From: Dyadobacter fanqingshengii
GTDB taxonomy: Bacteria; Bacteroidota; Bacteroidia; Cytophagales; Spirosomataceae
Assembly: GCF_023822005.2 (NCBI RefSeq)
Contig: NZ_CP098806.1
Location: 372,001 to 436,000, forward strand
Direction: 5' to 3'
DNA length: 64,000 nt
The notes beneath the pieces are model-generated. The model made no database searches and had not been told where the DNA came from. It worked only from the letters and a program-made list of their open reading frames with translations. Within the stretch, counting starts at the first letter, position 1; every line of letters begins with the position of its first letter. The position numbers and the translations under genes are program-made. Of this stretch, positions 1-7,984 are shown in pieces.

Positions 1-553
1 GATTAAACAGGCTCACAAAGCGATTAATCTTGGTTTTGGGATCATATTCATACCAAAATTCGTCCGAAGCCTTCGTCATGATCAGCAGGCCGAAATGTTC
101 GCTGGTGTCGATCAGTAAGCCCGGCATTTCCACGCCTTCCAGTTCCTCGATATAAAACCTCACCTGATTGGCTTTCTCCGATTTGAGGATCAGCGAATCA
201 ACGCCATTGTGATAAATCTGAAATTCGAGCTTGCCTGTAAAATTTTCGATGGGCCAGGTGAAAACGCTCCCCGTGTCCTGTTCAGACAGCGACAGCGGGT
301 TTCCCTTGTCCTCCTTTTGAAGTGTCAGCCGGTTTTCGTCCACCTTAATAATCAATGTGCAATGTCCTGTGCCCGAATGTTTTACTGCGTTTGTGAGCAG
401 TTCGGTGATGACCCATTTTACTTTTGCAAATATTTCGGGAGATGGGGGCGACGTTTTTGTCCTTTGCGTGACGTGTTCCAGGCAAGTATTTAAAATGCCC
501 GGAATCTCTTCCCGGTTACTTGTAAAATGAATTCTGATCCGATCGTGCTCCAT
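1..553 (-). CDS. HATPase anti-sigma/serine kinase (RsbW-like), 3' end outside window
   Basis: The frame opens with ATG at 553 and runs off the left edge, so the C-terminus is missing. About residues 45-60 contain the N-box ELLTNAVKHS, the Mg-ATP-binding helix of GHKL/HATPase_c proteins such as RsbW and SpoIIAB. Further on is an acidic segment (KEDKGNPLSL) that resembles a G1 box. The start lies 3 bp after the stop of the STAS gene and about 350 bp after the PP2C phosphatase gene, so it is the last visible member of a partner-switching operon. The expected role is a kinase that phosphorylates the STAS antagonist and may hold a sigma factor or other target; this is inferred from family and context. 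The region after the HATPase part is not recognised and could be an extra domain. Confidence 0.75.
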   Translation of the reverse strand, partial: MEHDRIRIHFTSNREEIPGILNTCLEHVTQRTKTSPPSPEIFAKVKWVITELLTNAVKHSGTGHCTLIIKVDENRLTLQKEDKGNPLSLSEQDTGSVFTWPIENFTGKLEFQIYHNGVDSLILKSEKANQVRFYIEELEGVEMPGLLIDTSEHFGLLIMTKASDEFWYEYDPKTKINRFVSLFN

Positions 554-556
554 AAA

Positions 557-895
557 TTATTGGGATGCCTCCATTGCTTCTTCGAAGTCTTTAAACATTT
601 TAAAGACTTTATCCATCCTGATCAGCGTCAGCAGGTTCCTTACGTCCGGTTTGAGTGACACCAGATAAATATCGACGTTTCTGGGCATAGCGTATTTAAG
701 TGCCACAACCAGGCTCCCCAGAAACGAGCTGTCGATATAATTTACATTTTCAAAACTCACTATAATGAGCCGTGCACCGTTCGCTACAAGGGTGATCATT
801 TCTTCTTTAAACATTTCGGCATTGGCAAGGCTTGCCTCTTGCGGCAAAATCGTTGCCTGCGCTACATGGTTGATTTGGTTTACTTTGAGTATCAT
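557..895 (-). CDS. STAS-domain anti-sigma factor antagonist (RsbV/SpoIIAA-like)
   Basis: A 112-residue protein that is a single STAS domain. The segment YIDSSFLGSLVVAL (about residues 53-66) matches the conserved loop that carries the phosphorylatable serine of SpoIIAA/RsbV proteins. In known systems the antagonist binds the HATPase kinase when unphosphorylated and is released when phosphorylated. It lies 6 bp after the PP2C phosphatase gene and 3 bp before the HATPase gene, so phosphatase, substrate and kinase are encoded in order and probably translated from one mRNA. What the module controls cannot be read from the window. Confidence 0.88.
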   Translation of the reverse strand: MILKVNQINHVAQATILPQEASLANAEMFKEEMITLVANGARLIIVSFENVNYIDSSFLGSLVVALKYAMPRNVDIYLVSLKPDVRNLLTLIRMDKVFKMFKDFEEAMEASQ

Positions 896-901
896 GCGGG
901 A

Positions 902-2059
902 TTATGTTTTCTCAATAAAAATAATGCTGGCATCATCCATTTGATTGGTGTCGTTGATGCTTTCCAGCACGGCGGTCTTAATCAGTTCAAAACTTTCGGC
1001 CTTGCCGAGATAGGGTGTTATTTTAGAGACAAAAAACGGGTAGTCACTCTTTTTCGAGCCCGATGAAGGGATGTCTATCATGCCGTCTGTGAAAATCACC
1101 AGCTGATCGCCCGTTTTCATTTGAATGATCTGCTTGTCATAAAATCCTTCTTCCATTAATCCAAGCAGCAGTCCGGAAGAAAGCACAGTCTTAACACTGG
1201 CCGATTCCTGATCAAAACTGATCAGAGGCAGATCGCCCGCTCCTGTGTAATGGACTTCCCCGGTCTCACTGTCGAGCAAAAGCAGGGACAGGCTCGAAAG
1301 GATGTTTTGCAGGCTTTCGTCCATACAAATCAGTTTGTTGATCTTTTGGACAATGGTGTCGAGTGTGAAATCATTGTCCAGCACGCAAAATCGGATGGCT
1401 GCGCGGATGTAGCTCAGGAAACCAAAAGTAAAAAACCACGCGGTCCACTTTTTCCCCATGATATCACCCAGAAAGGTAAAACAAAACCGACTATCGGCCT
1501 GCACAAAATCAATAAAATCGCCCCCGGGATAACCCAGATAGCCCTTATGCCAGTAATGCAGGCGAAAACCGGAAACGTTCGGGCTCTGTGTGGGGATAGA
1601 TTTTACATTAAGCGTTTCGGCTGCCACCCGCAGCTCCCGGACGGACCTGACGTGCTCGTTTTCAAGTGATTTGATAATATTCCCCAGCTTGGAAATGATA
1701 ACCGGAATAGGCGTTTCTTTGTTGATAAAATCAATGGCATACATGCTTAATCCTTCCAGGATCAGTGAGTTATCCGTAAAAGACGTCAGGAAAACAAATG
1801 GGATATCGCTTATCTTCGGGTTGAGCAAAACGGCCTGCCGGAAGTCGAAACCGTTCATTTGAGGCATATCGTAGTCGGACAGGATCAGGTCCGGCGTTTC
1901 AACTACGAGCAACGCCAATGCCTCGGCGCCCGACTCGCAAGCCACACAACTATATCCGGCTTTGATCAGGGAAGCTTCAAAAACCCTACGAAACATGTGA
2001 TTATCCTCAACGAGCAGGATTTTCTTTACATTAAGGGGAGGATCAGAGAACGCGATCAT
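902..2059 (-). CDS. Response regulator with C-terminal PP2C (SpoIIE/RsbU-type) phosphatase
   Basis: A 385-residue two-domain protein. Residues about 12-130 form a receiver: acidic pocket E18/D19 in LLVEDN, phospho-acceptor D62 in LSDYDMPQMNG, and a conserved Lys in FINKETP. Residues about 165-384 form a PP2C-type phosphatase. Its metal-binding acidic motifs are present: GGDFIDF, GDIMGK, FTDGMID and a terminal DDASIIF, so catalysis should be intact. The family role is to dephosphorylate the STAS antagonist when the receiver is phosphorylated. The start ATG overlaps the stop of the preceding membrane-protein gene by 4 bp (ATGA), which suggests translational coupling. No sensor kinase is adjacent, so the phosphodonor is unknown. 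Confidence 0.9.
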   Translation of the reverse strand: MIAFSDPPLNVKKILLVEDNHMFRRVFEASLIKAGYSCVACESGAEALALLVVETPDLILSDYDMPQMNGFDFRQAVLLNPKISDIPFVFLTSFTDNSLILEGLSMYAIDFINKETPIPVIISKLGNIIKSLENEHVRSVRELRVAAETLNVKSIPTQSPNVSGFRLHYWHKGYLGYPGGDFIDFVQADSRFCFTFLGDIMGKKWTAWFFTFGFLSYIRAAIRFCVLDNDFTLDTIVQKINKLICMDESLQNILSSLSLLLLDSETGEVHYTGAGDLPLISFDQESASVKTVLSSGLLLGLMEEGFYDKQIIQMKTGDQLVIFTDGMIDIPSSGSKKSDYPFFVSKITPYLGKAESFELIKTAVLESINDTNQMDDASIIFIEKT

Positions 2060-2601
2060 TTTTTGTTGAAGTTTAGCACAAACAAAAGTACTCCACCAAA
2101 AATGATGAGTAATGATACCAGATCCATGATTGTAACGCCATCATTTGGACTGAAATAATAAACCGTAAATATTTCAAAGCTGGGAGGCGCAGGCATAATG
2201 ATCATTGCGAAGCCAAAAACGATCAGCAGGATTGCCAGGATGAACATTATGAATTTTTGAATTGCATTTCGTCTTATATAGGAGCTGCTGATTTTGCTGT
2301 CGATTTTGTTTTCGGAAAGCAATTTTTCCAAACCTTCCAAAAGTTCCTCCCGCGAAAGATTGTTGTCCTGATCCAGCGCCTGGAATGGCGCAACGGCCTT
2401 CGCTTTAAATGTTGAACGCCTGAATGCTTCCGCAATCTCTTCCTGATATAGCTGAGACTGCGCATGGTCTGCGCCGGATTGTTCTATAATTTCAATCAGT
2501 TCGTCCACTTTTTTCCTGAGCGACACTTTTTCGGCAGAGGGTTTGGCGGCATCCGGAATTGGTGCGTTTTTTTTTATTTCAAGCAGACGCGTAATTTTCA
2601 C
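2056..2601 (-). CDS. Uncharacterised membrane protein, first gene of the partner-switching operon
   Basis: Not recognised as a named family. The 181-residue product has a charged, helical N-terminal region (about 1-110) and two hydrophobic segments, about residues 117-134 (FIMFILAILLIVFGFAMI) and 160-177 (LVSLLIIFGGVLLFVL), separated by a short loop. The likely topology is a cytosolic N-terminal domain held by a two-helix hairpin. It overlaps the receiver-PP2C gene by 4 bp and so is very likely co-expressed with the switch. It may tether or sense for that module; this is inference from position only. An acidic stretch near residue 77 (LDQDNNLSREEL) resembles part of an EF-hand loop but the spacing is wrong. 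Confidence 0.7.
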   Translation of the reverse strand: MKITRLLEIKKNAPIPDAAKPSAEKVSLRKKVDELIEIIEQSGADHAQSQLYQEEIAEAFRRSTFKAKAVAPFQALDQDNNLSREELLEGLEKLLSENKIDSKISSSYIRRNAIQKFIMFILAILLIVFGFAMIIMPAPPSFEIFTVYYFSPNDGVTIMDLVSLLIIFGGVLLFVLNFNKK

Positions 2602-2685
2602 TTTATAAATATCTGATTAGATTTTAGCTATAAAACCAAAGCTTTTGATGAGGCTGCCGACATTTTCTGCGTGCAAAATTTACAT

Positions 2686-2719
2686 TTTGTTTAAAGCTAT
2701 GTTTTAATTGTTAAATTTG
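2686..2719 (+). promoter_or_regulatory. Bacteroidota-type promoter for the glycosyltransferase pair
   Basis: TTTG at 2686-2689, a 22-nt spacer, then TAAATTTG at 2712-2719, which fits the TAnnTTTG -7 element of this phylum. It lies about 70 bp before the start at 2790. The spacer is at the long end of the accepted range. Transcription is divergent from the switch operon that starts at 2601. Confidence 0.5.
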
Positions 2720-2789
2720 AAATAGTTCTACAAATCAATAAAAATATTCCTTCATTTCTGACTGTTTCCCAGTGCTCAGCTCCGTCCAA

Positions 2790-3707
2790 ATGAAAAGTGT
2801 TTCCATTGTCACTGTAAATTTCAATCAGCCCAAGGTTACAGAAGATTTGCTCAGGTCATTGGAAGAAGTGAATATTTACCCAAATCTTGAAATAATAGTT
2901 GTGGACAATGGAAGCAAGCCCGATCCGGTCCCAGGCTGGATAGCGCAATATCCCAGGGTTAAGTTCGTAAGATCTGATCGAAACACGGGGTTCGCGGGAG
3001 GTAACAACATTGGCATTGAACACACTACCGGGGAATATTTATTCCTGATCAACAACGACACGGAAGTAACCGCAGACCTCATCGGCAAGTTGGTCGCTAC
3101 CATGGAAGCCAACCCGAAAATTGGCATGATTTCTCCTAAAATCCATTATTTTGATCAGCCGGGCGTGTTGCAGTACACAGGTTACACACCGATGAACTAC
3201 TACACGGCCCGCAACGCGTGTATTGGCCAATTTGAACAGGATAGAGGCCAATATGATTCGCTGAGCGGAGTGACGGGCTATGCGCACGGGGCCGCCATGA
3301 TGATTCGCCGCGAAGCGCTTGAAAAGGCTGGTGTTATGGCCGAAAACTACTTTCTATATTATGAAGAACTCGATTGGTGCGAACGCATCAGAAATGCGGG
3401 TTATGAAATTCATGTAGATCTCTCCGCATTGATTTACCACAAGGAATCCGTCGCAGTAGGGAAGCGATCGGCATTGAAAGAGTTTTTTATGAACCGTAAC
3501 CGGATTTTATTTATTCGTAAAAATGGCTCAGCGGGCCAATTCTTCATTTTCTGCTGCTATTTCCTACTGGCCGTGGTTCCGCGAAATATCATTCAATACA
3601 TTAAAAACAAAGAATACAACTTCATTCCCGTATTTCTGAAAGCAATCACCTGGCATTTCACCAATAAGGCGGATAGCGATAACCTGGGCTATCCCTTGAC
3701 ACGTTAA
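2790..3707 (+). CDS. Family 2 glycosyltransferase (rhamnosyltransferase-like)
   Basis: GT-A fold glycosyltransferase of about 305 residues. The N-terminus SIVTVNFNQP is the nucleotide-sugar-binding strand, followed by VVDNGS and FLINNDTEV (DxD-like metal site). GAAMMIRREAL and a FLYYEELDWCERI motif match the acceptor/catalytic region of the WcaE/rhamnosyltransferase group. The C-terminus has a hydrophobic stretch (FFIFCCYFLLAVVP) that may sit at the membrane. I chose ATG 2790 over GTG 2772 because the conserved strand begins directly after it. The next gene, another family 2 transferase, starts 3 bp after the stop, so the two probably act on one surface polysaccharide or glycolipid. The sugar specificity is unknown. 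Confidence 0.85.
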   Translation: MKSVSIVTVNFNQPKVTEDLLRSLEEVNIYPNLEIIVVDNGSKPDPVPGWIAQYPRVKFVRSDRNTGFAGGNNIGIEHTTGEYLFLINNDTEVTADLIGKLVATMEANPKIGMISPKIHYFDQPGVLQYTGYTPMNYYTARNACIGQFEQDRGQYDSLSGVTGYAHGAAMMIRREALEKAGVMAENYFLYYEELDWCERIRNAGYEIHVDLSALIYHKESVAVGKRSALKEFFMNRNRILFIRKNGSAGQFFIFCCYFLLAVVPRNIIQYIKNKEYNFIPVFLKAITWHFTNKADSDNLGYPLTR

Positions 3708-3710
3708 TTT

Positions 3711-4883
3711 ATGGAATTACTCTTCTGGCTTAGTCTGTTCGTTGTTTTTTACACATTCCTTGGTTACGGTATCATTTTATATGTTTTGGTCAGGATACGG
3801 AGGGCTGTGAAAGGAAAAAGGCCGGTTCCTTCGCTTGACCAGGATATGCCTACGTTGACGCTCATCATTGCTGCGTATAATGAGGAGACCATTATTGAAG
3901 ACAAGATTCAGAATACGCTCGCACTTTCGTATCCGCATGGAAAACTTAGTCTGATCTTCGTTACGGACGGTTCCTCGGACCGCACGCCGGAACTCGTCAG
4001 CGCATACAGCCAGATCAAGCTGCTGCACACGCCCGTACGAAGCGGAAAAATTCTGGCCATGCACCGTGCCATGCATGAGGTTGATACAGAAGTAGTTGTA
4101 TTTACCGACGCGAATACTTATCTGAACCCGGATGCTTTACTGCTTATCGCCAGACATTATGCCGATCCGAAAGTGGGGGCTGTTTCAGGGGAAAAGCGCG
4201 TGATGCAGGATGCCGTTTCCGATGCGACGGCAGGGGAGGGTTTTTATTGGAAATACGAATCGACACTTAAAAAGTGGGATTCCGAGCTTTATTCCGTTGT
4301 GGGAGCGGCGGGTGAGCTTTTCAGTGTAAGACATTCGCTTTACAGGCAGGTGGAACCAGACACGATCCTGGACGATTTTATGATCTCCATGCTCATTGCG
4401 CAGCAAGGTTACCGCATCATTTATGAACCTGAGGCATATGCTTCGGAGCTATCGTCGGAAAACATTAAGGAAGAACTGAAGCGGAAGGTCCGGATTGCAG
4501 CGGGCGGGATTCAGTCCATATTGAGGCTCAAGAAACTGCTTAATCCGCTGCATTTCCCCATGTTATCATTTCAATACATCAGTCACAGAGTATTACGCTG
4601 GACTGTCACGCCATTTTTGATGATCCTGGCATTTTTTCTGAACATCCTCATTGTGATCAATTCCGGGAGTGCATTATATGGGATTATCCTTTTCGCACAG
4701 GTTGCTTTTTATGCGGCGGCACTGGCTGGGTGGATATTGGAAAAGCGCAAAATTAAGGTGAAGGCCTTATTTGTTCCCTATTATTTTTGCGTAATGAACT
4801 ATGCCGTAATTGCCGGCATAATCCGATTTTACAAAGGAAATCAAAGTGCAGCCTGGGATAAATCCAAAAGAAAAAGCGCGTAG
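3711..4883 (+). CDS. Membrane-bound family 2 glycosyltransferase
   Basis: 390 residues. An N-terminal membrane helix (about 2-27) precedes a GT-A domain with LIIAAYNEE (about 50), TDGSSDRT (about 85), FTDANTYL (metal-binding DxN) and LDDFMIS (catalytic acidic pair). A basic motif, KRKVRIAAGG, stands where processive enzymes carry QxxRW. Two or three C-terminal helices follow (about 300-370). The layout resembles IcaA/BcsA-like enzymes that build or extend extracellular polysaccharide at the inner membrane. It is co-directional with the upstream transferase (3-bp gap). Its stop codon lies within a hairpin that serves as a terminator for the convergent Hpt gene. Confidence 0.85.
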   Translation: MELLFWLSLFVVFYTFLGYGIILYVLVRIRRAVKGKRPVPSLDQDMPTLTLIIAAYNEETIIEDKIQNTLALSYPHGKLSLIFVTDGSSDRTPELVSAYSQIKLLHTPVRSGKILAMHRAMHEVDTEVVVFTDANTYLNPDALLLIARHYADPKVGAVSGEKRVMQDAVSDATAGEGFYWKYESTLKKWDSELYSVVGAAGELFSVRHSLYRQVEPDTILDDFMISMLIAQQGYRIIYEPEAYASELSSENIKEELKRKVRIAAGGIQSILRLKKLLNPLHFPMLSFQYISHRVLRWTVTPFLMILAFFLNILIVINSGSALYGIILFAQVAFYAAALAGWILEKRKIKVKALFVPYYFCVMNYAVIAGIIRFYKGNQSAAWDKSKRKSA

Positions 4884-4897
4884 CAAATGCCACGCGC
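4876..4897 (-). terminator. Intrinsic terminator of the Hpt gene, overlapping the convergent stop
   Basis: GCGCGT and ACGCGC arms with a short inner GC/GC pair and an AAAT loop. On the minus strand the hairpin is followed by CTTTTTCTTTT. It covers the stop codon of the plus-strand glycosyltransferase. Confidence 0.65.
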
Positions 4898-4921
4898 CAG
4901 TTCCTGAAATATTTTTGACAA

Positions 4922-5293
4922 TTATTGAAGCTGTTTTAATCGCTCAGACTCCTGTTCAATGATGGGCAACAACTCATTGAGTTCCGCGGAAATGGTCTGA
5001 TATATCGTCATCAGATTCTCACGCGTCTCATTTTCCTTAATCGCTTGTTCAAGCACTTCTACTTTTGGCCTGATCCAGGTAAGCCCTGCCATGGTGAATG
5101 AAGGTTTCAATCCGTGTACAATGCTTGCCGACTCCTTCATGTCCTCCCTATGTAAAGCCTTATGAAGAGAATGCCAGCGTGGAACAGAATCACCTAAAAA
5201 TGCGTCGAAAATCATGTAAAGAATTACCGGGTCGTCTCCATAAACTTGATCAATGTATTTGAGATCCAGAGCAGGATTAAGTTGTAGGTCCAT
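4922..5293 (-). CDS. Stand-alone Hpt (histidine phosphotransfer) domain protein
   Basis: 123 residues forming one four-helix Hpt domain. The phosphorylatable histidine is H60 in SIVHGLKPSFTMAGL, which matches the Hpt signature HxLKPxxxxxGL. Hpt proteins shuttle phosphate between a hybrid histidine kinase and a response regulator. No kinase or simple regulator is adjacent. The nearest receiver is the REC-PP2C protein about 3 kb away, beyond the glycosyltransferases. Its partners are therefore unknown. It is followed by its own terminator and looks monocistronic. Confidence 0.85.
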   Translation of the reverse strand: MDLQLNPALDLKYIDQVYGDDPVILYMIFDAFLGDSVPRWHSLHKALHREDMKESASIVHGLKPSFTMAGLTWIRPKVEVLEQAIKENETRENLMTIYQTISAELNELLPIIEQESERLKQLQ

Positions 5294-5368
5294 TAAGTAG
5301 AAGTTAGAGCTGTCGCAAAGTGAGCGGTTGAGGTTTACGAAATATTTTTACAAAAGTATAAAAATTTC

Positions 5369-6382
5369 TTATTGACTCACCGAATCTTTTACTGCCTCTT
5401 TTTCAGGCTGTTTCTCTTCCTCTTTTGCTTTCTTTTTGAAATATCTGCGGAACAAAAAATTGGACCTGAGCGCCTGCATGTTTTCATCCAGCTTCTCGGT
5501 GCTGCTTTCCAAGTTTTGCAATGTTCCCTTCAAGTTGCTCGCAGTGGCTTCGTCGTGCAGCAACACGCCCAACGGACTTGTCCTGTTTGAGTTAAGGTTT
5601 TCGCTTGCTGTTTTCAGGTTACTCACCATTCCGTTGGCAGAAGTAACTGTCTCGTTCAGCCTTCCGATTGTTGTTCTCAGGTCGCGCATAATGACCGTGT
5701 CCGTTGCGAAATCGTTTGCTAACCCACCTTTCTGGTTTAATTTATCTGTGAAACCGGACAATGAGGCTGTCATCGTCTGCGCGTTTACCGAAGCTTTTTT
5801 CAGTGCTGCCAGTGTCTGATCCACATCATTATAAAGGCGCTCATCATTTAAAAGCATCCCCACTGTGCCTTTTCCTTCTAGTATATTTTTGCTGATGGTT
5901 TTAAATGCACTCGTAATGCCCAACAGGTTTTTGTTGTTTTCTGATAAAACAGCCAGCATTTCTTCGGTGCTTTCCATTTTTTCAACCACCAGTTCATCGC
6001 CGTCTTCGATGGATGGCACTTTTTGGGTTCCGCCGTAAAGGACAATGATCTTGTTACCGATTAATCCGTCTGTGCTTACTTTGGCTTTTGCATTTTTACG
6101 GATAAATTCCTGAGACTTTTCCTCAATGTGCAGAATTACTTCAACCTTGGAATTCGTCAAAAAACGAATGGTCTTTACTGTTCCGATCTTAACCCCGGAA
6201 TACCAAACATTATTTCCCTGTTTAAGTCCGTTCACGTCGTCAAACAACGTTTTTACCGAAATTGTAGAGGAGAATACTTTCTTCATACTTCCTATGGTCA
6301 GGATCCCCACAATGAAGATGATTAATCCTATGATCACAAAAAGTCCTACTGTTATGGAGCGTTTTCTTGCTGATGTTTCCAT
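5369..6382 (-). CDS. mlaD: MlaD/MCE-family substrate-binding protein
   Basis: 337 residues. An N-terminal membrane anchor (about 10-31, GLFVIIGLIIFIVGILTI) is followed by an MCE domain (about 38-115, with LFDDVNGLKQGNNVWYSGVK). A long helical region (about 130-315) and a Lys/Glu-rich tail follow. MCE proteins form hexameric rings that carry phospholipid across the periplasm for the Mla-type ABC importer/exporter. The start codon overlaps the stop of mlaF by one base (TAATG on the minus strand). The set mlaE-mlaF-mlaD is complete here. No MlaB or MlaC homologue is adjacent. Confidence 0.88.
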   Translation of the reverse strand: METSARKRSITVGLFVIIGLIIFIVGILTIGSMKKVFSSTISVKTLFDDVNGLKQGNNVWYSGVKIGTVKTIRFLTNSKVEVILHIEEKSQEFIRKNAKAKVSTDGLIGNKIIVLYGGTQKVPSIEDGDELVVEKMESTEEMLAVLSENNKNLLGITSAFKTISKNILEGKGTVGMLLNDERLYNDVDQTLAALKKASVNAQTMTASLSGFTDKLNQKGGLANDFATDTVIMRDLRTTIGRLNETVTSANGMVSNLKTASENLNSNRTSPLGVLLHDEATASNLKGTLQNLESSTEKLDENMQALRSNFLFRRYFKKKAKEEEKQPEKEAVKDSVSQ

Positions 6383-7146
6383 TATTGAATAAAATTATAA
6401 TCGTAAAAACTTTTGATTCTTTCTTCATCGGTGTCAAATACTTCTTCGAAAGTGCCTTGTTTGAGGAACTTGCCATCCAGAAGCATTGCAATCCGGTCGC
6501 CTGTTTCTCTTGCACAGGTCAGATCATGGGTGATGATGATAGAACTTGTGTGGTATTTTTCTTTGACTTCATTAATAAGCTCATTTATTTCCAGGCAGGT
6601 GATCGGGTCTAATCCAGCCGTAGGTTCGTCATATAACATGATCTCCGGTTTGAGGATAAGCGTCCTGGCAATACCAATCCGCTTCCGCTGCCCACCCGAC
6701 AACTCCGAAGGAACCTGATTGATGGTTTGCAACAGGCCGACGGCGTCCAACACATATTCCACCTGCTCATTAATATCTGCCTTGGAAAGATTTTTAACAT
6801 GCCTTACCAGGGGAAATTCAAGATTCTCTCGCACCGTCATACTATCATAGAGTGCGCTGTTTTGGAATGAAAATCCAATTTTCAGGCGAATGTCTGTCAG
6901 CTCTTTCTGATTCAGCTCCGAAACTTCCCGTCCCAGCACATGGCACATGCCGCTGTCCTGCGTGAGCAGGCCGGCAATGATCTTGATCAACACAGACTTA
7001 CCTGTTCCTGACCGGCCAAGCACCACTACATTTTCGCCCTTATCCACTTTCAGATTCACGCCCTGAAGTACATGCAGATCACCAAATGACTTATAAAGAT
7101 CTTTGATCTCGATGACTGGCCCTTCGTTTTGGTTGATTTCTGCCAT
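6382..7146 (-). CDS. mlaF: ABC transporter ATP-binding protein MlaF
   Basis: 254 residues. Walker A is GRSGTGKS (about 44-51), signature LSGGQRKR (about 148) and Walker B IMLYDEPTAGLDP (about 170), followed by the switch histidine in IIITHD. It supplies ATP hydrolysis for the MlaE permease. I chose ATG 7146, which is 1 bp after the mlaE stop. A longer reading from 7179 would run into mlaE and adds no conserved sequence. It is the middle gene of the mlaE-mlaF-mlaD operon. Confidence 0.92.
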   Translation of the reverse strand: MAEINQNEGPVIEIKDLYKSFGDLHVLQGVNLKVDKGENVVVLGRSGTGKSVLIKIIAGLLTQDSGMCHVLGREVSELNQKELTDIRLKIGFSFQNSALYDSMTVRENLEFPLVRHVKNLSKADINEQVEYVLDAVGLLQTINQVPSELSGGQRKRIGIARTLILKPEIMLYDEPTAGLDPITCLEINELINEVKEKYHTSSIIITHDLTCARETGDRIAMLLDGKFLKQGTFEEVFDTDEERIKSFYDYNFIQ

Positions 7147-7147
7147 T

Positions 7148-7936
7148 TTATATTCTAAAATAATTCGATACCTGCACAATGATAACCTCCTCGATGAAGA
7201 TCAGGAACATGGAAATAACGACCGCGGAATTCGCAGCTTTACCGACGCCTTCTGTTCCTTTGCTTGCATTATAACCCTGGTAACACCCCACAATCCCGAT
7301 CGTAAAGCCGTATGCAATGGCTTTAACCAGTGACGTTCCCACGTCCAGGAAGGTGATTTGTTCAAAAGCATTTTCAAAAAACGCTCTGAAACTTGTGCCC
7401 TCATTCAATGTAACATTCAGGAAAGCACCCATCAGCGCCACGCCTGTACAATAGAACATCAGGATCGGAATGGTGATCGTGGAAGCGAGTACGCGGGTTA
7501 CGACCAGAAATTTGAACGGATTTACCGCTGAAACTTCCATGGCATCGATCTGCTCGGTTACGCGCATGGAACCCAGCTCGGCACCAATGCTGGAGCCAAC
7601 CTTACCGGCGCTGATCAAAGCCGTAACCAATGCGGCCAGCGCCCGGACAATTGCAATGGCAACCAATGACGGAAGCCACGAAACGGCTCCGAATTCAGCC
7701 AGGGACGGGCGGGACTGCTTGGTAAAAACCATCCCGGTAATAAACCCGGTAAGCCCGATGAGCAGCAAAGATTTGTTGCCGATGGCATAACATTGTTTTA
7801 CAAGTTCCTGAAATTCCATTCTTCCCCGGAAAGCTTCCCGGAAAAAGCGCAGGAAAAACATGTAACCATTATAAACTGCCAGTAAAGCCGAATCCAGGCC
7901 TTTTGTATAAACTTTTTCCTTTTGATTGTCGCTCAT
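7148..7936 (-). CDS. mlaE: MlaE-family ABC permease
   Basis: 262 residues with the MlaE signature. Several membrane helices are present: GLTGFITGMVF (about 60), LVAIAIVRALAALVTALISAG and the C-terminal AVVISMFLIFIEEVII. The conserved EL-(G)-MRVTEQIDAMEV stretch is the coupling region shared by MlaE/YrbE proteins. It acts in the inner membrane with MlaF and MlaD to move phospholipid between inner and outer membranes. It is the first gene of the operon and starts about 50 bp after the EcsC gene, which may be part of the same transcript. Confidence 0.92.
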   Translation of the reverse strand: MSDNQKEKVYTKGLDSALLAVYNGYMFFLRFFREAFRGRMEFQELVKQCYAIGNKSLLLIGLTGFITGMVFTKQSRPSLAEFGAVSWLPSLVAIAIVRALAALVTALISAGKVGSSIGAELGSMRVTEQIDAMEVSAVNPFKFLVVTRVLASTITIPILMFYCTGVALMGAFLNVTLNEGTSFRAFFENAFEQITFLDVGTSLVKAIAYGFTIGIVGCYQGYNASKGTEGVGKAANSAVVISMFLIFIEEVIIVQVSNYFRI

Positions 7937-7984
7937 TCAATTTTTATACAAAGTGGATCAAAGGGTAACTCTTATTGGTATACT

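Noticed and set aside
2345..2380. EF-hand-like stretch LDQDNNLSREEL in the membrane protein of the switch operon
   Set aside because: The loop lacks Gly at position 6 and Glu at position 12, so calcium binding is not supported.
6240..6515. Open frames overlapping mlaD and mlaF in other frames
   Set aside because: Both real genes have full conserved domains there. The alternative frames show no conserved motif.
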